From Branchiostoma floridae (taxonomy: Eukaryota; Chordata; Leptocardii; Amphioxiformes; Branchiostomatidae): a stretch of DNA of 60,000 nucleotides. Location of the stretch: assembly GCF_000003815.2 (NCBI RefSeq), contig NC_049979.1, forward strand, positions 9,324,267 through 9,384,266. Direction: 5' to 3'. Every line of letters begins with the position of its first letter. Position 1 is the stretch's first letter. Positions 10,101 to 22,100 of the stretch are shown here, one piece after another. Position numbers and translations under genes: made by a program. The notes under the pieces were generated by a model. It was given only the letters and a program-made list of their open reading frames with translations. It searched no databases and was not told the DNA's origin.

Positions 10101-13100
10101 TTTACCTTCTCAACCAAAGTCAGATACCCTGTTACACTTATGTGGAGTGAGGGAAGTTGCGTAAAATACATTCCCTTTCCATCAAATACATGACTTTTTG
10201 ATTATCAAGTTTGCTAGCCTAGCTACTCAATCATTCAACACTGTTTGTCTGCATTGCATATGCATTCATGTATCTATACAGTATATTGTATCAAGGAGGA
10301 TTGCTTCATACTCAGCCTAGTGTGAATTGAACCTCCTTGATTGGATGTAGTATTGGGCCTGAATCACTTTTAAGTTACACTCCAAAATGCTAGTAGCAAG
10401 CATGGATTGTTATTAATGTCGCCTCTTTGCTACTTTAAAGAGAATTCTTAACATGACAAGACACAAACCTGTCTCTGTTGCACCTGTCAGTACTGCAGCC
10501 GTGAGGTGATGGCCAAGATCGTGGTGAACTGTACGGACCTCCTGCGGAGCGACCTGAAGGGCGTGGACGTGCTCCTGCCCAGGATCGTGGACGCGCTGGA
10601 GATCATACTGCCTGACAGGGAGCTCATCAAGTTCCGGTGAGTCCCTTCATTTGTGGGGCAAACATTATAGTGTCACCAATAACCATTGGAGCATTTCTTA
10701 TCATCTCCAAGCAGATCCTATCCTACGGTAGCATAAGATAGTATCAAAAGCTGCCAGAGGAGTGAAGCCGGCCTAGGAGTGTGTTCGGCTACCGGAGATC
10801 TGCCGTCACTGAAACTGGGAGGAGCATTTCTAGTCAACTCCAGTGGCTGATGACTCCCTTTGGCCCGCTTTACTCCATAGCCAGCTTTGATACTATCTTA
10901 TGTCACTGGTAAATCTGCCTGGAGATGACATTTCTTACACCTTTTTCACTAGAGGCTGCGATCGTGCTGCGACTACTAAAGAAACCAAAGAGTGGATCAT
11001 ATTTGACAAGTTTCATTGTAAAAGATAAAATTTTCATGTTTATTTGACTTTGTTACTTTTGCTAAGAATGAAGGTTGTGCAATGTAACAGTCATTTTGTC
11101 CTGTAGTGCATATACATTGTTCATTTTGCTGGTTCCCAAATGCTAGAGCTTAAGCTGCAATGTATCTGTTTGTCATTGTGTTTGGTCAGCTGCTTAGTCA
11201 AAATTTACTTTTTAATCTTATTTTGCAACAAGGTTCTTCAGAAGCAATTTCTGTGATTCTTGTGTTAACCTTTTCATGTCCAAGAACTGAGACTGTTGTC
11301 ATTGTTATGTTGTTGTTTATGCGATGATTTTGCATGGATGCACGACTGTTTTGTTGCATAAGGCATTTGAGCATCTTGTTTGATTAATTTGTAGTTGAAT
11401 CACTTGACCTAATGGTTAATCTCCACAGCCGTTCCTCTTCGTCAGTAAGCCCAGATCTTGCCAGTAGTGGCCAAAGTGCCTTCCCCTTCCCCCACGAGCA
11501 GGAGCCTCCAGTGTGGTAGGTGTGGACTGACGTAGCTTGTAGATCAAAGCAAAAACAACCAGTAACGGCAGACCCTCCATTGTAAGTATCCACACGATGT
11601 GCAGTCTAATAACCAACACCATCAACTCTCATCAAGGGGACTATGTTTCTACTGTAAGACTTCTTTTTCTAATGTGGTGAGCAATTTTCTCTAGCAAAGG
11701 GAAAGGTTTTCTTCTATCGCACAAGCAAACAGACTTACAGCAGCAAAACAATTATCAACTTTTAAAGGGGACAGATTCTCTACTCTGTAACTTTTTTTTC
11801 TGATATGGTGAGTAAGCTTCTTCTATGAGGTGAAATTTCTCTCCTGTTCTGCACAGACAGACAGACAGACTTGCACCTGAGGCTGCAGTCTACTCCAACT
11901 TGCATTGCCAGCTTCTTGAATGAGTTTCCATCTCTATTTCTCTTGTACAGTGGACGACTATATCTTGAACTTTTCAAAAGCACATTTGAGTTGAACATGT
12001 AAAACCACATCATAAAGAAAACAAGGATGGCCTCTGGCAAAAATCATACCAGTCAGGAATGATCCTTACACAAAATACAAGGCATGAGTTTTTGCAAAGG
12101 TACAAACAGGTACAAATACCTGATTAATTAACCTACTTTCCCTTTTATTTTTACTGTCCTCTTGTCAACCACTTTTGACCATATTTCTGACTTTTGTCAT
12201 CAACCCTTTCCTTCGATTTCCAAACACAAGTCACCCCAAATTCTTCCCACCCTATTGTTAAACTTTGCCACGTACTATCCAACAGCACATCACATGGATA
12301 CTTACATGGAGGAACCACAGGTCTTATATACTTGCTGCATGGAATATCAGCTGCCTCCTGCCAGTCAACACCTCCATCCCTCCCCACTCACAGCTGATTC
12401 AATGAGCAATTAGTAGAGTTGATTTGCATAGGCTCTAAACTCTAAAAATTCCATCCAGTCTAACTTGACGATTCTCCTGCCTGATTCTGTGTGGTTGCTG
12501 CAGACCTGGTAGTCTCTCACTGCTGAGATTGAATGGTATGCCAGTAGTTGGTACAGTAAACCTCTTGCTATGGTTCTGAAACCTTTTGACTTCTAAAATC
12601 TAAGTCTGTAATGCATTACTTTTGTGGTTCTGAAACCTTTTGACATCATCAAGGCATCTTCATGTGTATGTGTCAGACTCAATTACAAGTCAGTAACTCC
12701 GACAGTCACCACAAACTTTTAACATCTAAATACAGAGGGGGCAAAAAGACTTAATTTCTATCTATTGCATTATTTGGTAAACCCTCCAGTAATAAAGGGA
12801 CCCACTGAATGTTTGGGGGAGTAAAACAATGTCTCAGTTGTACTCACTCTTTGACATCCATCCAATTCTGGCTTTGCCTTCACCAAAAATTTAAAAAGTC
12901 CCTTGTTGAAAGGTTTTGTAACCTAGGTTGTGCAGTGGATACCCACGTGTATGTACATGTAGGTAAGGCAGTCACAGTCTAACATAATCCTCCATGCCAA
13001 CCTACCCATAGCCAAACTCACACTCATGAGTTACTAACAACAGGACTGCGTACACCAGTTTTCCTGTGTTACACATGACTTCTCCATCCACAGCCCCTAC

Positions 13101-16100
13101 GTGAACCAGATTGAACTGCGCCGCTCAGCCATCCAGCTCCTGCTGTCCATCCTGTGTCTCCCACTGCACTTCAGGGACCTGCAGATACAAGGTCGGATGT
13201 TTCTTCTTTTTTTCTTTTCTTTAGAAGGGTCTTATTTAAAAATCATGTACACAAATACAAATACACTGAAATGAAATGGATATACAATGCCAAAAAGGAT
13301 ACATAATAATCTGATGAGATGAAGCAAAAGTCTCCTCTAAACACAATATCCTCAAATGTGGTCAGCTTAGGTGTTTGATTGTTTGTTTGTTTGTTTGTTT
13401 GTTTGACATATTCAACAATGTTGCCTACTACTAAGTGCCCACTATGCTCTTGCATGTGATGCATGAGCATAATACTACTAGTATATGCCAGTACCTTTAA
13501 TGTTGTCCTTCTTTGTGGTCTGTAGGTTGAATTGATACTCGCTGTATACTGTTAATGTTCGTAGTTGTTTAGTTTTTTTTTACCTTTTCAACACTACTAT
13601 GCATTTTCAATATATATAGTTTCTGTATTACTACTGTAACAGTAACATACAGAACTGTTTCAATTGCTAACTTTCAACACTATGAAAAACCTCCTTTTTC
13701 TATCCTATCATGAATTCCTTGTGCAATTGTAGTCAATTTTTGTTGTTACTTCAGACATTCTGAGAACTCACGAGACTGACGAGCAACCTGAGCACAACAC
13801 CTTCCTGTCCCTGAAACTGAGGATGGTGAACCTGCTGATAGGTTCACTCCAGTGTGAGCAGGACTCCGACAACACTCAAATGATCCTAGGTTGGTACATC
13901 AGATCCACATGTATGTTGTAACTGCTATTAGAGCTCAAGGTCTATCAGAAAAATGCCCTTCAGATCAAGAAGACTTTGAACACTCTGTTGTTGCTTCTGC
14001 CCACAAGCTATGTTGAAGTTCCGTACAATATGCAATGATATAGTGTTGCCTGCCATGATGTAAGGAGAAATTTTTTTTTTAGTCTGCTACAAGTCAAAAA
14101 GTTTCTCAGTGCTCCAAATGGGCTATAAAAGCTGATAGGTTAGAGTTTAAAGGTGTTAGTAGACAGATTTCTAATCACTAATGAGTCCAAGGAGGTTGAA
14201 AGAGTTTGATGAGTCTAAGTAGATAAATTTGTTTGTTGGTTTTGCTGTATTTTTCTCATTTGTACAGTTGTTTATAATGGTGCAGAATTTCTTGGGTTTA
14301 CCCTCCTTCTACATTTGTACCTAAATAATGACTAAGCAGGAGCCAGATTCTTATATCTGTTTGGAGATCAAAAGACTTCTCTTCTTCCTGCAGGAGGGAT
14401 GCTGCTGTGTGTGCAGGACGCCGCCTTGCTGGAGGAGGCTGAACTGCAGGCTGCTGAGCAGGCAGAGCGGGAGCAGCAAAATGAGGAAAGGTCGGGACAA
14501 CACACTATCTTTAGATGCTGCACTTTCTTTTAACCTGAACATAGTTATGTACTAATGTCTAATCCTGCATGATAGTTATCCTCAACTTAAATGTATATAT
14601 ATAAACCCTGTTGGTGGCAGTGTAGCCTTCTGCGCAGACCAAAATTTTTTCTTAGTGTCAACGGCCCTTTTTCATGGCCATTCTCTATTTACAAAGCTTA
14701 AGGTTTTTAACATCATTGACATCAGGTCACACTTTTCATAGTCTGATCCAGATCAATGCTATACATAATTGAGAAGTTAATTCAAAAGTTGTAGATTGAA
14801 AGTGAAGATAAAGCTAAAGTGATAACGTTAGATACTATATCTATTCATATAGAATAGTAGGCATTTTTTTGTACTGAAGAACTGAAATGTCCTTGCAGTG
14901 AAAATGCAGAGAAAGCAGCAGACCAAGAACAGAAAGGTATGGCAAAAGGTGTTGAAGGGGGATTTTGTCTCAATGCTTGATGTGTAATTTTCGTTACTTC
15001 CTGCAATGTGATTTTCTGTTGCACACTGAATATCTCTTTTGATCACTTTCTACTGTTGGACCAGTGACAGGCTCATTGTCCATTATCTGTGCTTAACTGT
15101 TCCTTCCTCACTTCATCGCTAATTTCTCAACTCTTTGTGATGTATTATGGCACAGTCCTTCCAATTTCCTGACTCCTGACAGCAGTAAAACCTACTGTTT
15201 CTTGCAGGCACTGTGGATGCACCCGACCACGAAACACCTGCTAGTAAACTAGCCCAGGGACTGTACAGTGAATATGGTTCGTCAAAGACACACATTTTCA
15301 TGATTTTTAAGAAAATGCTTCAACACAAATCTCTGCACTCTTACCTGTTTCTGCTGTACCTCCTTAACTTGTGGTCCTTCCTTTTTGCTTATGTAAAGGG
15401 AATATATTTCAGAAGTGTGAGTTTGAACTAATGATGCCCAATACTATTGTACTATTCCTCAACATTGTTTGGCTGTCTTTTCATAACCTTTGAAATATTC
15501 TGGACTCTGAAAACTATTGAAATCTTCAATTTCATCTTCTTCAAGAAATGGCTATACCGGGTTATTGATTTTAGACCAAAAAAATTTTAATGCCTAGAAC
15601 TAGGTTCTCCCAACTTGTAACATGATTATTTTATCTGTGGTATTATGCCACTTGTAATGTCAACTTTCATAATTCTGTCAGATACTCAAAGACTTACACA
15701 TTAAAAAATGGTGTTATCACAGTGAATCAAGGCTCAAGAGTCTCTTGAACAGCTGAATATCTGAAGTATACATACCTCAAGGATTACATAACTGGTGCTG
15801 TATCTCTTGAAATTCACCGTTTTTTAATGTGGCTGTCTTCAGAGTTCTCATCAGAATTATGAGAGTTGACGCATGCTTGAGTCCCTGCCCCTGAACCTGC
15901 AGATTCAGCCTATGGCCTGTTTGTGCGCTGTATCCACCTGGTGTGCCAGCGCCTGATGTCTGCGTGGAAGACGGACCTGAACGTCAGCCTGGCTGCCCTG
16001 GAGCTGCTGTCAGGGCTGGCCAAGGTCAAGATCGTCATTCAAGGTAAGAAAATTGAAACTCAAGTCTCAAGAAGAATGGAAATGGTGCTTGGCACCGGTA

Positions 16101-19100
16101 TTTACCTTAAAATCTTCATGCATACTGTATTGTCTTGAAGTTAAGTCTGCATTTTGGCTTATATGTTAAGCTTTTTAAATTATGTACAATGTACTTTCAG
16201 CATGCCTGGCACAAATTTGTTGTTCTATCTGGACTGAATAGGGGAGTGGAAAAGGACACTCCATCAACACGTTAACCTTGAAATTCTAAACCAGACTGGA
16301 AAAGCTTTTTTGAACAATGGTCAGTATGATATTAGGTATGTAAGAACATATTTTAAACTTCTCCCTTCTACCTTATTCAAATGGCTACTTCAGTTTGCTA
16401 AAGGTTAAAGCCTGCCATTCTGTGTTGTACAGACGTGCTGGAGTGTAAACGTGCAGTGAAGTGGATCTGTGACTACATCGGGTACCAGTGCAGCCGGCCG
16501 CCCCCCAACCACTCCCGCGACCTCCACTCCATGATCGTGGCAGCCTTCCACTGTCTCACCGTGTGGCTGGTGGAGCATGATGACCTCATGAATGACAAGG
16601 TAGGCTGGAACTTTGTCAGATGGCTCAAAATTGACCTGGTTCTTCCTTATTGCTGTTTGATTTGACCTCATCATAAGAGTATAGTCTAATGTTCCTTCTA
16701 GAAGTCTTTAAAATCATTGTAGTGTGCTTGCGGACAGAGAATCATTTCAGGCCTTAACATTGAATTGTCTATACTCACGTAGCATTCTTTAGCATTGTGG
16801 TACAGTGTCTTCAAACTTATAATCATATGCTGGCTTTGCCTATCAATTGCACCCAGAAATTGATAGTTTTATCACCTGGTGATTCAACATAAAGATTGAT
16901 ATTGTCATTGAATGTTTGACCAGCCACATGTGTGACACTGGTGATGTTGTCCCTCTCCACCAGGAGTGTCTTCAGCATGTTCTAGAGACTGTTGAACTGG
17001 GCATATCAGGCAGCAAGTCAAAGGTCAGTAGTGCTGAAATACGCTAAGTAATGTTGGACATAAGTAGTTGTCCACTGTATACTGATGCTACAGTGGTCTG
17101 AACACCCTTTAGCTGCAATCAGTTTTTCTTCAAGTCTTTCCACTGTTTCCTGTTCATCACGAGCTTCCTTAGCTCTTCTTCTTTCTGACTTAAAATATTG
17201 AATTTATTTATTTCAGGTATACAACCCATAGGAGAAGCCATACAAACATAAGAACACAAACTATACATACAACAATTTATACACATTTAAAGAAAAAGAA
17301 TTTCTAAACTGACAATCTGAACTCAAAAGACATTGTATCAAGGAGGATGAATATTGAACCTCCTTGCTTGTATAATACAATTATTGGCGTTATATAAGAG
17401 AGAAACTCGCTATCTTGTTAACTGCTGACTTGTACATTTCACTCTTCTTTTTGGCAATACCTCAACTAGGGCAGATCTATTTCATAGATACTCTTACAAA
17501 GTTGCTGGCTGATTGTCTTTATCCAGGTGAAAGCCAGTGACCAGCCCAAGTATAAGGGAGACAAAGAGCTGAAGCCAGCCTCCATGAGGGTAAAGGACAC
17601 AGCTGAGGCCACTCTGTATGTTGTCATGAGCCAAGTGGTGAGAACAGAGTACTGATGTTGCTAATCTAACATGAAAATCACTAAAACTATTAACGTAGTG
17701 TGTAGTTGGAGTATGCAGTTTTGTTTCCGGAAGCCTTTACTGACCTTCTGTGAAGCTTGAGAATGATCTATTTTCCCAATATAGATATGTGCAATTTTAT
17801 GATCAATAGACACAGAGTCAGTGACTATAAAAAGTAGGCTATAAAGCTCCACATAGTAGTCCAGTTAGTGGCTAATCAATGATTCATGGCTTCAAAGTCT
17901 CTGTATTGATTCTTAATGTATGGTTAACCGAGCGTTAGAAGATGACAATAGTGATTGGGCTTATACGTACAGTGATCATATTCTTTAGGGCTCCTTCCCC
18001 CCCACCTCCGGCCCTGCCTCCCTGTGTACTCTGCTGAACGAGGAGGCCATCATGAAGTACGCCCGCGGCAGCACCAGCGAGGGGTCGCTCCCCTTCAGGT
18101 AATTTTGTTTCTTGTATAAAGATTTTTTCATTTGGTTATTGCACATTTGTAACATACTCATACTTAAACTCACTTATCTTCACACATGCATTAGTATTTA
18201 ACATTATAGCACATTTGTATACTTACAAATTTTCACATTCAAAAACTGTGACAGGGGCATTCCCACTGGCTTTTTTGTGTACAGTGGTTTGCTTCCCGGG
18301 ACTTTGTTGACAGACTGTTTTATCCCCCTTCAGGTACTTTGTGCTTGACAAGAACATCATCATGGGCATCCTGGAGCAGCCACTGGGCAATGAGCAAGGT
18401 CAGAATTCCCCTGCTTGTGTTTTCCTCTTTACATGGAATGTTGGTCTAGTCACAGTCTGCTCCTGATACATTTGTATAAGCAACAAACTTGTTGCTTAAA
18501 TCTAAACAATAGTCCTAGCCTGGTATTCATCCAACTGTGCTCCTCTAATCATTTCGAATCCCCGGCTTCTATTCTTTGATAAAAAATTGATTGGCATTTG
18601 GCAGAGTCTTTTGTAATAGCATGGTATCTGGGATCAAACAGACATTTGAACCATTACACAATATAGTATGCAACATAATCAATGACACCAGGGCCAAATA
18701 TTTAGCTATTAGTATTTAGCAGGAAGGCATTCAGAGGGTAAGTCAAAGCTATAATGTAGAATAAGACAGATACCAAGCTACAACAGTGGAGGTACATTTT
18801 GACAATGTGAGTTGTGTAACTCCCCTGCAGACCCCATGCCTACTGTAACAGTGCTGATCAGGACGCCCTACGGCAGACATGCGTGGACCATGCAGCACAG
18901 GCAGCTGTCATGGCAAGACAGGGTAGGGAGACCGTTCTTTGACACAGTTGGAGCATTAGAAGTCATTAGAAGAAAAGAACCATTACAACCCATGTAATAC
19001 TGTAAATTTCTTATCAAGAAAAAGTTTATTTAAAGTCCTATGAACTAACTTTTGAATAGATAGCTATGTATCTTGAATTTATATTTAGTCATGTCAAATC

Positions 19101-22100
19101 TATAGTCATAATAAGCTTTAGGTGGCTACCTATCCTTTTTTCTTGATTAAGATTCTCTTTAAACTAATCTTCCAGGGCTCATCAATAAAAAAATATACAC
19201 ATTGCAGAAGCCACACACACACACATTACAAGAACATATGAACACGTTTTACAACTGATATTAAGCTGAATTAGAGTGGATTTCTCACTCTATGAATGAT
19301 GAACACTTGGACGCTGTATGTCTTACACTGATTGTATATCATGTCCAGCTGGGTTCTCGGTCGGCCCTGAATGACCCAGGTCGCCCTGTACCCATGTCAG
19401 ACGTGGGTCTCCACCATGACGTCACCCATAGGAACTTCCCGGAGGAGGTCGACAGAGTTCCGCCCACCAAGGCGTAAGTTCTGCACAGTCACTCTTGATT
19501 CTAGATTCTGAAGTAACATATTGACCTCTTAAAGCTGGTGTATTGAGGAAGTAAAGAAGCCTTTGTAATTTGTGCTTCTTCTACAGAATAAGTTATCAGT
19601 TGGTCTATTACAATTTTTCTGACTCAGGAAATAGAGATGTTGTTACAGTCCCACTTACATGTATGTAACCATAATGTTAAGTGGCCTTTGGGTCTTGGTG
19701 AGCATTAAGTACGTGATCCGCCTTTCATTGTTAAAACAATGTTTACACCAGGCTCAAAAATTAAAAAAAATAACTTCTAAGATTAAAGGGATGACAACCT
19801 CCCTCCCCTCCCCAGGGACCTGAGCATCCCCACCCTGCAGCAGATCACAGGAGAGAAGCTTCAGCAGGAGCTGGACAAGCTCCGGGCGCTCATGGACGTA
19901 CAGGTCAAGTACGAGACGGCCATCAATGTCCTGACAGAGAAGAGGATAGCCTCCACAACATTCCCCAACTCTGACACAGAGTGTAAGCCACCAAAGTAAG
20001 ACTGCCTGTTTGTTTGTTTGTTCCTGTTTGTCGGTAAACTGCCTCAAGGTCTGCATAAGGCTAGGGTCACAATTGGCCCGGTGCCCGTCAGGGATGTAGC
20101 CCCGGCCGGGCTCTGAAGTCGGGCGGACACCGGCTGTTTACCGGCTGTCGTGGTCACAATCAAACGTTGCCTTCACGCTGCCCCGTGGGGGTCCCGGAGT
20201 GTTCCGGCGGGCACCCCGTCGTTTTTCTTAAAGAAATTTCCACCTTCCTAGGTTCGTCTCCGGCAGACACCCGTCAGATGTTCTGACGGTGTCCTGTAGT
20301 CACCCCTGCGGGGTCTGACAGGGTAACGTTTGTCTCTCACAGCCCGGTGGGGCAGTTGTAGGGTCCCTGCCGCATGCCCTGCGAACAACGGCAGGGAACC
20401 AGGCAGATTCCTGGTGGGCCCTCGTCATATTTAAGGGGTATAAAAACAGGCATTGCCTGCATTCACTTAAGGTAGTACATCACTAAACTTGGAGTACTGG
20501 TGTGTGGTTCGGTCACTGCGGCACTGTTATTTTTGCCAACTTTTCCTCGTACTCGCACTGACGTGCGGCACTGTTACGTTTCTAAACTAAATATGTTATT
20601 GGAATTTTCAATGTCGCGGATGATTGTTGATGCCTATATCTTTAAATTTATATTTGTAAAACGAAAAAAAAAACATGGCTTATGGGTCCGAATGACTGCA
20701 AGTTTGGCGTTCCGTCGGCCAATTGCAGAGGAAACGTCCTTGAGCCAAACATATTTCTTCAGCTTGTTTCTGTAGTCTGTGGTTGTAATATCGTAAAAAC
20801 AGAGTAGCTTTCTATGAAGGAGGCTAACTGTTTTTTCTGCTTCTCAGTGATGCAGCCTATTGTGTGGTCTGTTGTGTGGTGTGTTGTCCTATCCCCCTCT
20901 GTTGCCCTTGTCTGCAGAAGTTTCTGTTGCTGCATTCTTCCGCCTGCCTGGTTGGCTAAGGGCTGTTTCCCCTTGTCTTTTCCTGCCGTCTTCTTCTTTC
21001 CCTTGGTATAGCGCTCTGCACTCCATTGTGATACGCGTAAGAACTGCACTGCGATACGCGTAAGTTCACGGCGTTTGTCCTTCACGTGATCTGCGACGTC
21101 ACATATTTGACCCGGTGTTACGAATTACAAACATTTATTCTTTAAACCTGGTCTTTGACGTAACAAATTTATTCCGACAGACTGCCGGCAACCGGTGGGG
21201 TCCCTCTCGGTGTTGTCACGATTAGGTCGCGGGGTGGTTGTACGAGCGGGTCCCTGGTTCATTTTAACTCAGACTTAAATTGAACCAGGGTCCCGGCCGG
21301 GCCTCAAAATACCCCGGCAGCCGCGAGGTGTTCCACAGGGCAACGCAGGGGTCACGCCCGAAAGTGCAAAAAAACAGCCCGTGAACTGCCCGACAGGGCC
21401 CCTTTTTCCAATTGTGACCTAAGCCTAACCGGTTAACTGCCTGGTTTGTACAGTAAGTACAAGCTGTGCAAGACCAAATTGTAATTAGGTTCCCACTCAC
21501 ATCAGGATGATCCCTAGTTTTATTTGTCCCCAGGATTGTGCAAGAGTTCCACCCGTCACGACTGTTCCTGTCCCAGCTGGGCTTCCTGTCTCTGGATGGA
21601 CTCAAGGTGAGACAAGTGCTGAAATCATGTCGTCTTACAAAGGACTTTTTATACGGATAGCATGCTTTTTTTGTTGTATACAAGGTTGATAATGACAGAC
21701 AAAATTTGATTATGTGCATTGCTGTATACAAGATAGGCAAGGATGTGGAGCGCAAATAAGAATGTGTTCTGCTATAAGAATATTCTTCGTGCATGATAAA
21801 CAAATATGTAGTGCTCATGCACCTTGTAACTTTTATATGTATAAAATATTAACATATAATAATGTATGAGAACAGAAAATTTCAGACGAGGAAGATGATA
21901 CAAAGATAGTTACTAAGCAGTTAGATGCATGGTAAGGACAGAATGTTGAATGTTCTCCTCCTTCCCCCACAGAGCGCTCCCAACAGCCCCCTGCCAGCCC
22001 TGATTGCGCTGGACTCCAAGGCAACGACCTTTCACCTGGACCTGGAGCTGCTAGACAGCATCCCTGTCCGCTCCTTCGACACCGTCTTTGTCTTCTATGT

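Noticed and set aside
21264-21818. 184-codon minus-strand frame overlapping RALGAPB exon 24
   Set aside because: It is antisense to a real exon and partly inside the 20058-21426 element, with no recognisable domain.
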